The notes: generated by a model not told the origin, from the sequence alone. DNA of 64,000 nucleotides from Rufibacter sediminis (GCF_014269285.1 NZ_JACOAF010000041.1:1-64000); one strand, 5' to 3'. Positions 25,519 through 34,872 are shown, numbered from the stretch's first letter. Program-made: numbers and translations.

Positions 25519-27243
25519 ATGGCACAACAAACATCAGGTAAGCCCACGCCTTTCAGGCGGTTTGTAGAATTACTTTCCTCTGAGCGGAAGGTGATTGGCT
25601 ACATCTATCTCTACGCTATTTTCTCCGGTATTGTGAACCTGTCCTTGCCGCTGGGCATTCAGAGCCTCATCGGGTTTGTCTCCGGCGGACAGTTGGTGAC
25701 CTCCGTGTCGGTGCTGATTTTTTTCATAGTGGTAGGCGTGCTGGTGGTGGGCGGGCTGCAGGTGATGCAGCTTTCGCTGGTGGAGCATATTCAGCAGCGC
25801 ATCTTCGCCACCAAAGCTTTTCAGTTCACCACGCACCTTACCCAACTCAAGAGTAACCAACTGGGCGCCCATAACCTGCCCGAGATGATGAACCGCTTCT
25901 TTGATGTCATCTCGCTGCAGAAAGGATTGGCCAAAATGCTCACCGATTTCTCGGCGGCCGCCATCCAGATTGTGTTTGGGTTGATTCTGCTTTCTTTCTA
26001 CCACTCCTACTTTATCTTCTTCGGGTTGATGCTCATTCTGCTGCTCTTCCTAATCCTGCGGCTCACCAGCCCCAAAGGCATGCGCACCAGTCTGGAAGAA
26101 TCCAAATACAAATACCGGCTGGTGCACTGGCTGGAGGAGATGGCCCGCAACATTATGGTGTTCAAATCGGCCTCCAATGAGAAACTGTCGCTGGAGAAGA
26201 CCGACTATTATACCTCTGGTTACCTAAAGGCCCGGGAGGCGCACTTCAAGGTCTTGATTACGCAATACATCGGGTTTGTGGGCTTTAAAACCGTAATCAC
26301 CGCCGGGCTGTTGCTCATGGGGAGTTTGCTTCTGGTAAACCAGGAAATTAACCTGGGGCAGTTTGTGGCCTCAGAGATCATCATCATCTTAATTATCAAT
26401 GCGGTGGAGAAACTGCTGGTGAAACTGGATGTGGTGTATGATGTCTTAACCAGCCTGGAGAAACTGGGCGGGGTCACTGATCTGCCCATGGAGGAGAACA
26501 AACGACTCGCCAGCGAGTTGCCCGCCCGCCACCAGGCAATTTCTGTGCAGCTGAAAGAAGTGGCCTTTCGGTACGCAGGCGCTCAGAAATCTGCCTTGCA
26601 GGGTGTGAATCTGTCGGTGGCGGCGGGAGAGAAAATCTGTCTGGCGGGCTCTGAGGAAGCCGGCCGGTCTACCTTGCTCCAGATTATGGCGGGTATTCAT
26701 ACCGAGTACGAGGGAACTGTGGTGTTCAACGGTCTTTCGCTGCGCGATTACAATCCTGAGGTGATGCACGAGCAAATTGGTTTTTACCTCCTGCCAGGAC
26801 GCTTGTTTGAGGGAACTATCCTGGAGAACATCACCATGGGCCAGTCTGAGGTGAAATTAGAGGATGTGCTGTGGGCGCTGCAGATGGTGGAACTAACTGA
26901 CTACCTCCAGGCCCAGCCCGATGGTCTCCACACCCTTATCCATAGTTATTCTCCCGAGGTGCCCGAAGGTATTCTGCAGCGCCTGGCCCTGGCCCGGAGT
27001 ATTGCCCGCAAACCCAAGCTGCTGCTGCTGGACAATTTCCTGTCCTCGGTGAAAAATTCGCTGCGGGAGCGCATCGCCCAGCGCTTGGTAAGTTCTGAGT
27101 TAGACTGGACCATCTTTCTCATTTCCAATGACCCGGCTATCATGCGGCTCTGTACCCGGGTGGCCCTGCTGCAAAACGGCCGAGTTATAAAGGAAGTGGT
27201 CAGTGAAACCGCGACAGTTGAGGAGTTAAACAGTATTGTGTAA
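25519..27243 (+). CDS. ABC transporter membrane/ATPase fusion with a degenerate ATPase domain
   Basis: 574 residues built like a type I secretion exporter half-transporter: about six membrane helices (about 25-310) then a nucleotide-binding domain (about 340-574). There is no C39 peptidase domain. Every key ATPase element is changed: Walker A is GSEEAGRST (377-385), with Arg383 for the Lys; the Q-loop position reads YLLPG; the signature is VPEGI instead of LSGGQ; Walker B ends LLLLD505-N506, with Asn for the catalytic Glu; the switch His is Asn (LISND). Fold-defining segments (RLFEGTILENI, RLALARSIARKP) remain and the frame is intact, so this is a maintained pseudo-ATPase, not a pseudogene. 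Its stop overlaps the hlyD start. Confidence 0.88.
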   Translation: MAQQTSGKPTPFRRFVELLSSERKVIGYIYLYAIFSGIVNLSLPLGIQSLIGFVSGGQLVTSVSVLIFFIVVGVLVVGGLQVMQLSLVEHIQQRIFATKAFQFTTHLTQLKSNQLGAHNLPEMMNRFFDVISLQKGLAKMLTDFSAAAIQIVFGLILLSFYHSYFIFFGLMLILLLFLILRLTSPKGMRTSLEESKYKYRLVHWLEEMARNIMVFKSASNEKLSLEKTDYYTSGYLKAREAHFKVLITQYIGFVGFKTVITAGLLLMGSLLLVNQEINLGQFVASEIIIILIINAVEKLLVKLDVVYDVLTSLEKLGGVTDLPMEENKRLASELPARHQAISVQLKEVAFRYAGAQKSALQGVNLSVAAGEKICLAGSEEAGRSTLLQIMAGIHTEYEGTVVFNGLSLRDYNPEVMHEQIGFYLLPGRLFEGTILENITMGQSEVKLEDVLWALQMVELTDYLQAQPDGLHTLIHSYSPEVPEGILQRLALARSIARKPKLLLLDNFLSSVKNSLRERIAQRLVSSELDWTIFLISNDPAIMRLCTRVALLQNGRVIKEVVSETATVEELNSIV

Positions 27244-28616
27244 TGGCAAAGCAACCTAGTAACCATGCCTTCCCGCAGAGTTGGGAGCAGTTCAATTCCT
27301 TTCAGTTAGTGACTAAGCCCCGTCTGGCCAAGGTGATGGCGTACTGGTGCGTGGGGTTGTTTGGCTTGGTGTTCATCGCCTCCTGGTTTCCCTGGACCCA
27401 GAACATCCGCTCCGCGGGGTCTGTCACCACGTTGCAGCCACAGGACCGTCCGCAGATGGTGCATAGTACCATTGCCGGGCGCATAGAGCAATGGCAGGTG
27501 CAGGAAGGCCAGAAAGTGAAGAAAGGCGATACGCTGGTGGTGTTGTCTGAGGTGAAAGAGAAATACTTTGACCCGCAGCTACTCAACCGGATGCAGGAAC
27601 AGTTGCAGGCAAAGGGCGGCAGCATGTCGGCTACCCAGGCCAAGGCCGAGGCGCTCACGAACCAGATTGCCGCCTTGCAGGAAGGGCTGCAGTTCAGTTT
27701 ACAGAAGGCCCGGAACAAGGCCCGCCAGGCGTACCTGAAAGTGCAGAGCGACAGCGCCGACCTGGTGGCCCTCAACGCCGAATACGAAGTTGCCCAGGCG
27801 CAGTATGCTCGCCAGGAGAAACTGTATGAACAAGGGCTGAAATCCCTGACCGAGCTGGAAAGCCGTCGGCTGAAGTTCCAGGAAGTACAGGCCAAGCGGC
27901 TGAGTACGCAGAACAAACTCAACATCAGCCGCAATGAGCAGCAAAACGCCCGCATTGAGCTGTCTTCCCTGGAAGCAGAATACCAGGACAAAATCTCGAA
28001 GGCGCGCTCTGATCTCAACTCCACGCTGGCCTATATCAATGATACCAAAGGGGAAATCTCCAAGATGGAGAATGAGTATACCAACACCCAGATCCGGAAC
28101 TCCTTTTACCAGGTGACCGCGCCCCAGGACGGGTATGTGGTGCGGGCGCTTAAAGCAGGGATTGGCGAAACCATCAAAGAAGGGGAGGCCATCTGTAGCA
28201 TCATGCCGGCCAATCCGGAGTTGGCGGTGCAACTGTATGTGAAACCCATGGATATCCCGCTGCTGGAGGTGGGCCGCCAGGTGCGCCTGCAATTTGAAGG
28301 GTGGCCCGCGCTGGTGTTCTCAGGGTGGCCTAACGTAGGCTTCGGGACGTTTGGGGGCAAGGTGGCCGTGATTGACAACATAGACAGCCAGGGCAAATAC
28401 CGCATTCTGGTGGTGCCGGACCCCAATAGTAATCCCTGGCCCGAAGCCATTAGAGTAGGTTCCGGGGCCTATGGCTGGGCCATGCTCAATGACGTGCCCA
28501 TCTGGTATGAGTTCTGGCGACAGCTGAACGCCTTTCCACCAGATTACGTGATGCCCATGAACAGTGAGCCGAAAGAGGGAAAAAATGACAAAGCAGGAGA
28601 AGGAGGCGAGAAATGA
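27243..28616 (+). CDS. HlyD-family membrane fusion protein
   Basis: 457 residues: a cytoplasmic N-terminus, one transmembrane helix (about 30-48), a biotinyl-lipoyl half (IAGRIEQWQVQEGQKVKKGDTLVVLSE in pattern, about 77-103), a long coiled-coil hairpin (about 115-285, very rich in Gln/Ala/Glu) and a second lipoyl half plus beta barrel (APQDGYVVRALKAGIGETIKEGE, about 297-320). It bridges the inner-membrane ABC protein and the outer-membrane channel. The start codon overlaps the ABC stop (TAATG) and its stop overlaps the TolC start (ATGA), so the three are translationally coupled. Confidence 0.93.
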   Translation: MAKQPSNHAFPQSWEQFNSFQLVTKPRLAKVMAYWCVGLFGLVFIASWFPWTQNIRSAGSVTTLQPQDRPQMVHSTIAGRIEQWQVQEGQKVKKGDTLVVLSEVKEKYFDPQLLNRMQEQLQAKGGSMSATQAKAEALTNQIAALQEGLQFSLQKARNKARQAYLKVQSDSADLVALNAEYEVAQAQYARQEKLYEQGLKSLTELESRRLKFQEVQAKRLSTQNKLNISRNEQQNARIELSSLEAEYQDKISKARSDLNSTLAYINDTKGEISKMENEYTNTQIRNSFYQVTAPQDGYVVRALKAGIGETIKEGEAICSIMPANPELAVQLYVKPMDIPLLEVGRQVRLQFEGWPALVFSGWPNVGFGTFGGKVAVIDNIDSQGKYRILVVPDPNSNPWPEAIRVGSGAYGWAMLNDVPIWYEFWRQLNAFPPDYVMPMNSEPKEGKNDKAGEGGEK

Positions 28617-30058
28617 GACGGAGGCACTATTTCTACGGGCTGGTGACGGGCTTGCTGCTGTTGCTTACCGGTAGGGCAACCCAGGCGGCAGACTCCACCG
28701 CGGTCTTCACCATCCAGGACCTGATGGGCCAGATTGCGGTGCACCATCCCGTGGCCCGTCAGGCGCAGCAGCTCTCTGAGCAGGCGTTACAGGAGATACG
28801 CATGGCCCGCGGAGCCTTTGACCCGGTGCTGGCGTCCAAATTCTACAACAAGGAACTGGGCGGAAAAAATTACTTCACCCTCTGGGATAATGTGCTGAAG
28901 GTGCCGCTCTGGGTTGGAGAACTCAAAGCCGGGTACGAGCGCAATGTGGGGACGAACGTAAATCCAGAGAACGTCACCTCCCGGGACGGCTTAAGCTATG
29001 TGGGCATCTCGGTTCCGCTGGGGCAGGGCCTCCTGATAGACGAACGACGGGCAACCTTGCTGCAGGCGAGACAGGCGCAGGAACTCGCGGAGGCCGATCG
29101 GGTGAAGAGCATCAACAAACTGTTGCTGGAGGCCGCCAAATCGTACTGGGACTGGGCGTATGCCTACCAACGGTGGCAGTTGCTGGAGCAAGGTTACCAA
29201 TTGGCCCAGGTGCGGCTGCAGGCGGTGAAAGAGCGGGTGCGCCAAGGCGATTTAGCAGCCATTGATTCTGTGGAAGCCGCCATAGAAGCGCAGAATCGGT
29301 TGGCCATGCTCGGGCAGGCCCGCGTAGAGAGCCAGAACGCCGCGCTTATGGTTTCTAATTTCCTATGGGGTGAAAACAACACGCCCCTGGAAATACCGGC
29401 CGGGGTAGTCCCCTCCCTGGAAGGCACCTACCTTGAACCCATCTCTCCCGGTGAACTGACCGACCTTCTGGCGAACGCCCAGGAACGGCACCCAGAAGTC
29501 ACCAAGCTCCAGGTGAAGTTGAGGCAGTTGGAAGTGGACCGGCGGTTCTCGCAGAATAAGTTACTGCCCAAGCTGAATGTGGAGTATAACCTGATTGGCA
29601 AGGGAGGCACGGCAGGAACGCAATGGCTGGAAGGGAGCTATGCCACTAATAACTATAAACTGGGCGGCAGTTTCAGTGTGCCTCTCTTCCTGCGGCAGGA
29701 ACGGGGAAAACTGCAGGTGACCCGCCTCAAGATCAACGCGGCGCAGATGCAGTTACAGCAGACGTCGCGGGAAAACCAGAACCAGGTGCAGGCGGCCTAC
29801 AATGAACGGCAACAGCTGGAAGAACAGATTGTGCTACAGGAGCAGATTATCGCCAACAACACCCTTATGCGCAACGGAGAACAGCAGCGGTTTGAGAACG
29901 GGGAGAGCTCCCTGTTCCTGATCAACACCCGGGAAATGAACCTGCTGACGCAACAGATCAAACTCCTGGAGCTCAGAAGCAAGTACGGCAAAGCCAAATA
30001 CTACCTGCAGTGGGCCGCCGGGAATCTGGCCGCCAGCACCCCAGGCGGAACTTTGTAA
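28613..30058 (+). CDS. TolC-family outer-membrane efflux protein
   Basis: 481 residues: signal peptide (about 1-25, MRRRHYFYG, ending TQAA), then two structural repeats of the outer-membrane efflux protein family with long amphipathic helices rich in Gln/Ala/Glu. Segments such as YVGISVPLGQGLLIDERRATLLQA and FSVPLFLRQERGKLQVTRLK are the strand-helix junctions of each repeat. It should form the trimeric outer-membrane channel for the adjacent HlyD/ABC proteins. It overlaps hlyD by 4 bp. No clear terminator follows, and corA is convergent 108 bp away. Confidence 0.93.
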   Translation: MRRRHYFYGLVTGLLLLLTGRATQAADSTAVFTIQDLMGQIAVHHPVARQAQQLSEQALQEIRMARGAFDPVLASKFYNKELGGKNYFTLWDNVLKVPLWVGELKAGYERNVGTNVNPENVTSRDGLSYVGISVPLGQGLLIDERRATLLQARQAQELAEADRVKSINKLLLEAAKSYWDWAYAYQRWQLLEQGYQLAQVRLQAVKERVRQGDLAAIDSVEAAIEAQNRLAMLGQARVESQNAALMVSNFLWGENNTPLEIPAGVVPSLEGTYLEPISPGELTDLLANAQERHPEVTKLQVKLRQLEVDRRFSQNKLLPKLNVEYNLIGKGGTAGTQWLEGSYATNNYKLGGSFSVPLFLRQERGKLQVTRLKINAAQMQLQQTSRENQNQVQAAYNERQQLEEQIVLQEQIIANNTLMRNGEQQRFENGESSLFLINTREMNLLTQQIKLLELRSKYGKAKYYLQWAAGNLAASTPGGTL

Positions 30059-30166
30059 GCTTTGCCCTCGGCTGGAAGCGTTTAGGAAAGCAGGACACGA
30101 CCCTTGAGCAGGAGGGGAGGGTTTGTTTCTTCTAGGTCAAAGACATCTCAGAAGCGTACCCGGTGC

Positions 30167-31291
30167 TTATCGGTTAGAGAGCCAGCCTTTGCGGTAGAAA
30201 TAGTACACCATGCCAGAGACAATGAGCCCCATTACTCCCAGCAAGGTCACGTAGCCGTAGGGATGGTACAGCTCAGGCATGTTCAAGGGGTTGATGCCGC
30301 CTTTGGGGTTCTCGCGCGAAAAGTTCATGCCGTACAGCCCCACAATGAAACTCAAGGGGATGAAAATGGTGGAGATGATGGTCAACACCTTCATGACCTC
30401 GTTCATGCGGTTGCTTACGTTAGACAAATACAGGTCCGTGAGGCTGCTGGTGATTTCCTTGTAATTATCAACCAGGTCAATGAGCTGGATGGCATGGTCG
30501 TAAACGTCTTTGAAGTAGATCTTCAGGTCATGCGGGATCATGCTTTCATCCATCCGGAGGATCTCGTTGATTTTATCGCGCTCCGGCCACACAATGCGCC
30601 GTATCTTCACCACCTCGCGTTTCAGGTCCAGAATCTGGCTCAGGAGCTTTTTGGACGGATTTTCGAACAGGCAATCCTCCAGTTCCTCGGCATACTCGCC
30701 CAAAGAAGCCATGGCGGGGAAGTAATGGTCCAGCACCACGTCCATCATGGCATAGGCCAGGTACATGGAGGTTTTCTTCCGGATGGAACCCTTGCCCACC
30801 CTGATGCGCTCGCGCAGCGGGTCCAGGCAATCTTCGTAATCGCTCTGGAACGTGAGCACGTAATTGGGGCCGGTGAAGATGGACAACTGGTCATCGTCTA
30901 GTTCATGCTGCGGGGTGAAGGCAATCATGCGCGAGACAATGAACAGGCGGTTGTGTTCTTCTTCCACCTTGGGGCGCTGATAGTCATTGACCACGTCTTC
31001 CATCTGTAGCGGATGGATCTGGAAATCTACCATCATGCGTTCCAGCAGCGCCTGGTTTCCGTAACCGCGCACGTCAATCCAATGCCTTACCTCCGGGGCG
31101 GCGTGAAAGGCACCCATGAGCGCGTCATAACTCTCGTATTCCTGGGTGTCGCAGTGCTTGTCATCGAAGGAATACATGAACAGCCGCGGCGGAAGCGCCT
31201 CCGGCGATATGGTCAGGGAGCCGGGTTTCTGCCCCACTTTGCGTTCTAGTATATTCTTGGTGGGTTGCCTTAAAGTAGGGAGGATGCGCAT
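30167..31291 (-). CDS. corA: CorA-family magnesium/cobalt channel
   Basis: 374-residue divalent cation channel. The N-terminal cytoplasmic alpha/beta domain is followed by a long helix and two C-terminal transmembrane helices; the selectivity signature YGMNF (GMN at 321-323) closes the first one, and the basic tail KGWLSNR is usual. The subunit should form pentamers in the inner membrane and admit Mg2+ (Co2+ or Ni2+ in some members). It is single-gene on the minus strand, convergent with the TolC gene; a dispersed palindrome lies upstream of its start. Confidence 0.95.
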   Translation of the reverse strand: MRILPTLRQPTKNILERKVGQKPGSLTISPEALPPRLFMYSFDDKHCDTQEYESYDALMGAFHAAPEVRHWIDVRGYGNQALLERMMVDFQIHPLQMEDVVNDYQRPKVEEEHNRLFIVSRMIAFTPQHELDDDQLSIFTGPNYVLTFQSDYEDCLDPLRERIRVGKGSIRKKTSMYLAYAMMDVVLDHYFPAMASLGEYAEELEDCLFENPSKKLLSQILDLKREVVKIRRIVWPERDKINEILRMDESMIPHDLKIYFKDVYDHAIQLIDLVDNYKEITSSLTDLYLSNVSNRMNEVMKVLTIISTIFIPLSFIVGLYGMNFSRENPKGGINPLNMPELYHPYGYVTLLGVMGLIVSGMVYYFYRKGWLSNR

Positions 31292-31364
31292 GGAATTTGG
31301 AGTGCTAAAATGAAAAGCCTAGGAGGCTCCCCTGATACGAATTTCGGAAAGATAATGATCAGCC

Positions 31365-31402
31365 GGTTTCGAGCCTGATTTTCTGAAATGAGGCCCAAAG
31401 CG
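31365..31402. repeat. dispersed palindrome copy 16
   Basis: GGTTTCGAGCCTGATTTTCT then GAAATGAGGCCCAAAGCG, between the IMPACT gene stop and the corA start. Confidence 0.65.
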
Positions 31403-31422
31403 CGCCGCCCATGAAAACCCGG

Positions 31423-32019
31423 CTACTGCTCCAACAGGCGGCCGCTCTTCTGAAACAGGCCTTCTATCTGCGGAGCCAGGCTGGTACGCACCTCTACGGT
31501 GAGGCGGCAATCAACGTTGAAGTCCTGCTGGCGCACGGGCAGGTCAAAGTCTTTCACCACTTTCATGACCTCGTTCATCTGCTCGTACCCGAATTCCACC
31601 GTCAGAAACGTGGTTTCGTGGCGCTCCACCACCTGGGCTTGTGCCAGGGCCTCGGCGGTGGCGGTTTTGTAGGCATGGATGAGGCCACCCACGCCCAGCT
31701 TCACGCCTCCGAAGTACCGGATCACCACCACCAGCACGTTGCTGAGGCCCAGGGACCTGATCTGCCCCAGAATGGGATCTCCGGCCGAGTGGTTGGGCTC
31801 ACCGTCGTCATTGGCACGGTAGGTGGCCCGGTCGGCCCCCAAGAGGTAGGCGTAGCAGTGGTGGCGGGCGTCAAAATACTCTTTCCGGAGCGCCTGCAGA
31901 ATCTCCTTGATCTCCTCCTCAGAGCGCACGGGGTACGCCTTAGAAATGAATTTGCTGCCCTTCTCTTTGTACAACCCTTCCACGGGTGCGGCTATGGTGC
32001 GGTAGGTGTCCTCCCTCAT
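31423..32019 (-). CDS. YigZ/IMPACT-family protein
   Basis: 198 residues from the ATG at 32019 (MREDTYRTIA). The N-terminal UPF0029/IMPACT domain is clear: EGLYKEKGSKF, ARHHCYAY (51-58), DDGEP (71-75) and RYFGGVKLGVGGL (101-113); a small DUF1949-type C-terminal domain follows. IMPACT proteins are linked to translational stress control in eukaryotes; the bacterial role is not settled. A frame extension to 32127 is an artefact of a dispersed palindrome (it would add WFPENGHKTK). It is divergent from the fdtA-like gene. Confidence 0.9.
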   Translation of the reverse strand: MREDTYRTIAAPVEGLYKEKGSKFISKAYPVRSEEEIKEILQALRKEYFDARHHCYAYLLGADRATYRANDDGEPNHSAGDPILGQIRSLGLSNVLVVVIRYFGGVKLGVGGLIHAYKTATAEALAQAQVVERHETTFLTVEFGYEQMNEVMKVVKDFDLPVRQQDFNVDCRLTVEVRTSLAPQIEGLFQKSGRLLEQ

Positions 32020-32060
32020 GGAACGCAAAAGTACGAAACTGTTCAGAATAGGAGCGGGCT

Positions 32061-32100
32061 TCGTTTTATGCCCGTTTTCAGGAAACCAAGCGCAAAACGG
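32061..32100. repeat. dispersed palindrome copy 17
   Basis: TCGTTTTATGCCCGTTTTCA then GGAAACCAAGCGCAAAACGG, in the divergent gap between the IMPACT gene and the polysaccharide locus. Confidence 0.65.
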
Positions 32101-32188
32101 CTTCCGGGTTCTGGTGTATCTTTCCACGGGAAAGTCAGTTGTAACCCGGGCATCGGCTTTTATTTTGGTTTGCGTAACTTCGCGGCCG

Positions 32189-32593
32189 ATGTTGTCTTCT
32201 GAACCTTACCTGCTTTCCTTTCTGCAGTTGCCCGATGCCGGCGGTACTCTGGTTTCCACGCAGGATTCTGCCGGACTGCCTTTCGCCGCGCGGCGGATTT
32301 TCTGGGTTTTTGCAGCGGATCATCCCACGGAACGGGGCGGCCATGCCCACCGCACCACCGAAGAAGTGCTCACCGTAGTGCAGGGAAACGTGCGGGTAGA
32401 AACGCAGACGGCGCAGGAGAAGCGGGAGTTTTATCTGGATGCGCCAGCCCAGGGACTCTACATTCCGCCGTTCTGCTGGATCACGGTGCATCCCTCGCCC
32501 AACGCCATTCTCTGCTGCATGACCTCCACGGTTTTTGAGGAGTCTGATTACATCCGGGAGTACGCCGAGTTCAAACGCCTGGTGCTTTCCTGA
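32189..32593 (+). CDS. FdtA/QdtA-type sugar 3,4-ketoisomerase
   Basis: 134-residue cupin of the FdtA/WxcM-like family, from the ATG at 32189. The active-site segment GGHAHRTTEEVLTVV (about 50-64, His52 and His54) and the later YIPPFCWITVHP match enzymes that convert dTDP-4-keto-6-deoxyglucose to the 3-keto isomer for 3-amino-3,6-dideoxyhexose synthesis. An FdtB-like aminotransferase lies two genes downstream, which supports the assignment. FdtA and QdtA differ in the stereochemistry of the product; sequence alone does not decide. The next gene starts 1 bp after its stop. Confidence 0.82.
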   Translation: MLSSEPYLLSFLQLPDAGGTLVSTQDSAGLPFAARRIFWVFAADHPTERGGHAHRTTEEVLTVVQGNVRVETQTAQEKREFYLDAPAQGLYIPPFCWITVHPSPNAILCCMTSTVFEESDYIREYAEFKRLVLS

Positions 32594-32594
32594 G

Positions 32595-33584
32595 ATGATG
32601 CAGGTGCTGGGAGAAACGTACGTGGCGAAATGCCTGACCTCTGAGGGGGAGCGCCTGGAGCTGCCTCCGTTTTCCTTTGACGTTTTCCTGTACCTGCAGC
32701 CCCGGCACGTTGCGCTACAAGCGGGCCCCAACTGGCAGATGTTGGTTCTCCTGAACACGCAAACCAACCGGATAGACGGCGTGGCCCACTTCTTTCAGGA
32801 GGAGGAAGCCGCCTTCTCTCCCTGGCGGGCTCCCTTCGGGGGCGTGCAGGTGCATCCGTCCATTTCTGAGGAGGTGGCCAAGGCGTTTGTACACTATCTG
32901 CACCTTGCACTGCAGAAGGCCGGGGTGGCCCGGGTGAACTGGCTCCAGTGCCCCGATGCCTATGCTCCCAACGTTAACCTTTGGGTGAGAATCCTGCTGC
33001 CAGATCTGGGGTATAAGCGGCCATCTGACCAACTGAACCACCATATTCCGGTCTCAGACTTACCCTTTGCCGCCCAGGCGCATCCTTCTATCAGAAGGCG
33101 GCTGGCGAAATGCCAACAGGCAGGCTTTACCTTGCAACAGGAAACCCTGGCAGAACTCCCCGAGGCCTATGCGTTTCTGAAGCAGTGCCGCGAAGAGAAG
33201 CAGAAACCGTTGTCTTTGTCGTTGCCGCAGCTGACCCGCTACTTTGAGCTGTTCCCGGAGCGCTATTTCCTTTTCACCGTCCGGAGAGAAGGGGAGCTGG
33301 CGGCCGTGGGGGTGGCAGTGCTGGTCAGCCAAACGATCCTGAATCATCTGTACCCGGCCAGCCCGAGGCGGTTCAACGCGTTTAGTCCGGCCGTTCTCCT
33401 CAATGCCGGTTTGTACCAGTTTAGTCAGCAGCGCTTGATTCCTATGCTGGATTTGGGCGTATCGGCCCCGGCCACTGAGGCCGAGGCAGATTACGCGGGC
33501 CTGATTACCTTCAAAGAACGCCTGGGCGGAGTTCCATCCCGGAAACCTACCTTCTTGTGGAGCGATGCACCGGAGGCAGAGTAG
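32595..33584 (+). CDS. GNAT/FemAB-like acyltransferase
   Basis: 329 residues from the ATG at 32595 (a second ATG follows at once at 32598). It matches the two-lobed acyltransferase pattern seen in Bacteroidota polysaccharide loci: SPWRAPFGGVQVHP in the first half, IRRRLAKCQQAGF and a FLKQCREEK helix, then RYFLFTVRREGELAAVGVAV. Placement between FdtA- and FdtB-like genes suggests it acylates the amino sugar, a job done by an unrelated hexapeptide-repeat enzyme (FdtC/QdtC) in studied pathways. This is inference. Confidence 0.7.
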   Translation: MMQVLGETYVAKCLTSEGERLELPPFSFDVFLYLQPRHVALQAGPNWQMLVLLNTQTNRIDGVAHFFQEEEAAFSPWRAPFGGVQVHPSISEEVAKAFVHYLHLALQKAGVARVNWLQCPDAYAPNVNLWVRILLPDLGYKRPSDQLNHHIPVSDLPFAAQAHPSIRRRLAKCQQAGFTLQQETLAELPEAYAFLKQCREEKQKPLSLSLPQLTRYFELFPERYFLFTVRREGELAAVGVAVLVSQTILNHLYPASPRRFNAFSPAVLLNAGLYQFSQQRLIPMLDLGVSAPATEAEADYAGLITFKERLGGVPSRKPTFLWSDAPEAE

Positions 33585-33600
33585 CCGCTTGCCGGAACTC

Positions 33601-33638
33601 CGTTTTAAGGCACTTTCCGGAAAATCGGCTTTAAAACC
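33601..33638. repeat. dispersed palindrome copy 18
   Basis: CGTTTTAAGGCACTTTCCGG then AAAATCGGCTTTAAAACC, just after the acyltransferase stop. Confidence 0.65.
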
Positions 33639-33649
33639 TGGCGTTGAAT

Positions 33650-33710
33650 TGTTATCCTGAGTGAGAAAGATCTTTCCGGCGGCAGGGTGCGTATCGGGAA
33701 TCTCTCTCCA
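33650..33710. repeat. ATCCTGAG-type intergenic repeat fragment
   Basis: GTTATCCTGAGTGAGAAAGA, then TCTTTCC and a later TCGGGAATCTCTC recall the GTCATCCTGAGC..AAAGATCTTT repeat widely scattered in Bacteroidota genomes; this looks like a partial, eroded copy. Confidence 0.4.
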
Positions 33711-33765
33711 TTTGGTTTAAAAAATACGTACTTCGCGCACGCATTCACTTACCCCATTGACAAAC

Positions 33766-34872
33766 ATGCAGGTTCCTTTCTTTACATTTCGTGACTTCCC
33801 GGCCGGACTGCAGCCGCGGGTAGAAGAGGCCTTGGTGCAGGAGTTCCGCAAGAATCAGCTCATCTTAGGGCCCTCAGTCACCCGATTTGAACAGGAGTTC
33901 GGCCGCTATTTGGGGGGCGGGGATGTGATTGGCGTGGGCAACGGGTACGATGCGCTGGTGTTGAGTTTGCGCGCCTTGGGCATTGGCCCCGGTGATGAGG
34001 TAGTGGTACCAGCCAACGGCTATATTGCCACCATCAATGCAGTGCAGCAGGTAGGCGCCCAACCGGTTTTTGCGGAGCCCGACCACCGGACGTACAACAT
34101 CACGGCGGCCACTGTTTTGCCGGTGCTTACCGATCGCACCAAAGTGGTGTTGCCCATTCATCTGTACGGCCAGAGTTGCGGGATGGAGGATCTGCTGACC
34201 CTTTGCCAAACCCGCCAACTGGCGCTGGTGGAGGATTTCGCGCAGGCGCAGGGCGCCCGGTACAAAGGCCAGTGCGTGGGTACGTTCGGGAAGATCAACG
34301 CCACCAGCTTTTACCCCACGAAAAACTTAGGGGCGGCCGGCGATGGCGGGGCCGTGGTTACCCAAGACAAAACCCTTGCCGAGTGGGTGCGGCAGTACCA
34401 CAATTACGGACAATCCAAACGGTATGAATATGCCCAGGCGGGCGTGAACTCCCGGCTGGATTCGCTGCAGGCGGCAGTCTTGTCAGAAAAGCTTTTTTCT
34501 CTGGATGAGCTGAACGCAGAACGGAAACGCCTGGCTGCTTTGTACCACCAGCACTTGACTGGCGTAGGCGATGTGGTTCTGCCCAAGGTAGCATCAGAGG
34601 ACACCGGTCACATCTACCACCTCTATGTCATCCGGACGGCCCGGCGCGATGATCTGCAACGCTTCCTGCAAGAGAAAGGAATCCAGACGCTGGTGCATTA
34701 CCCGGTGCCGCCGCATCTGCAACCCGCTTACCAGGGGCTCGGTTACCGGGCCGGTGATTTCCCGCTCACCGAAGAACTGGCGGCCACCAGCCTCAGTCTG
34801 CCGCTTTTCCCGGGGATGACCGAGGCGGAGCAGGCCTATGTGCTGGAGCAGCTTCAGGCGTTCTTCAATTAA
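33766..34872 (+). CDS. DegT/DnrJ/EryC1-family sugar aminotransferase (FdtB-like)
   Basis: 368-residue PLP enzyme from the ATG at 33766; a TTG nine bases earlier is a weaker alternative. Landmarks: GVGNGYDALVLSL, VVPANGYIAT, Asp157 in LVEDFAQAQG and the PLP lysine Lys186 in SFYPTKNLGAAGDGG. FdtB-type enzymes put an amino group on C3 of dTDP-3-keto-6-deoxyhexose. Paired with the FdtA-like isomerase, it predicts a 3-amino-3,6-dideoxyhexose. The dTDP-sugar supply genes rmlA and rmlB are not in the window. Confidence 0.88.
   Translation: MQVPFFTFRDFPAGLQPRVEEALVQEFRKNQLILGPSVTRFEQEFGRYLGGGDVIGVGNGYDALVLSLRALGIGPGDEVVVPANGYIATINAVQQVGAQPVFAEPDHRTYNITAATVLPVLTDRTKVVLPIHLYGQSCGMEDLLTLCQTRQLALVEDFAQAQGARYKGQCVGTFGKINATSFYPTKNLGAAGDGGAVVTQDKTLAEWVRQYHNYGQSKRYEYAQAGVNSRLDSLQAAVLSEKLFSLDELNAERKRLAALYHQHLTGVGDVVLPKVASEDTGHIYHLYVIRTARRDDLQRFLQEKGIQTLVHYPVPPHLQPAYQGLGYRAGDFPLTEELAATSLSLPLFPGMTEAEQAYVLEQLQAFFN

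Noticed and set aside
26641-27060. Pseudogene call for the ABC protein
   Set aside because: The frame is intact, of full length and coupled to its neighbours; motif loss is by substitution only, so a maintained pseudo-ATPase fits better.
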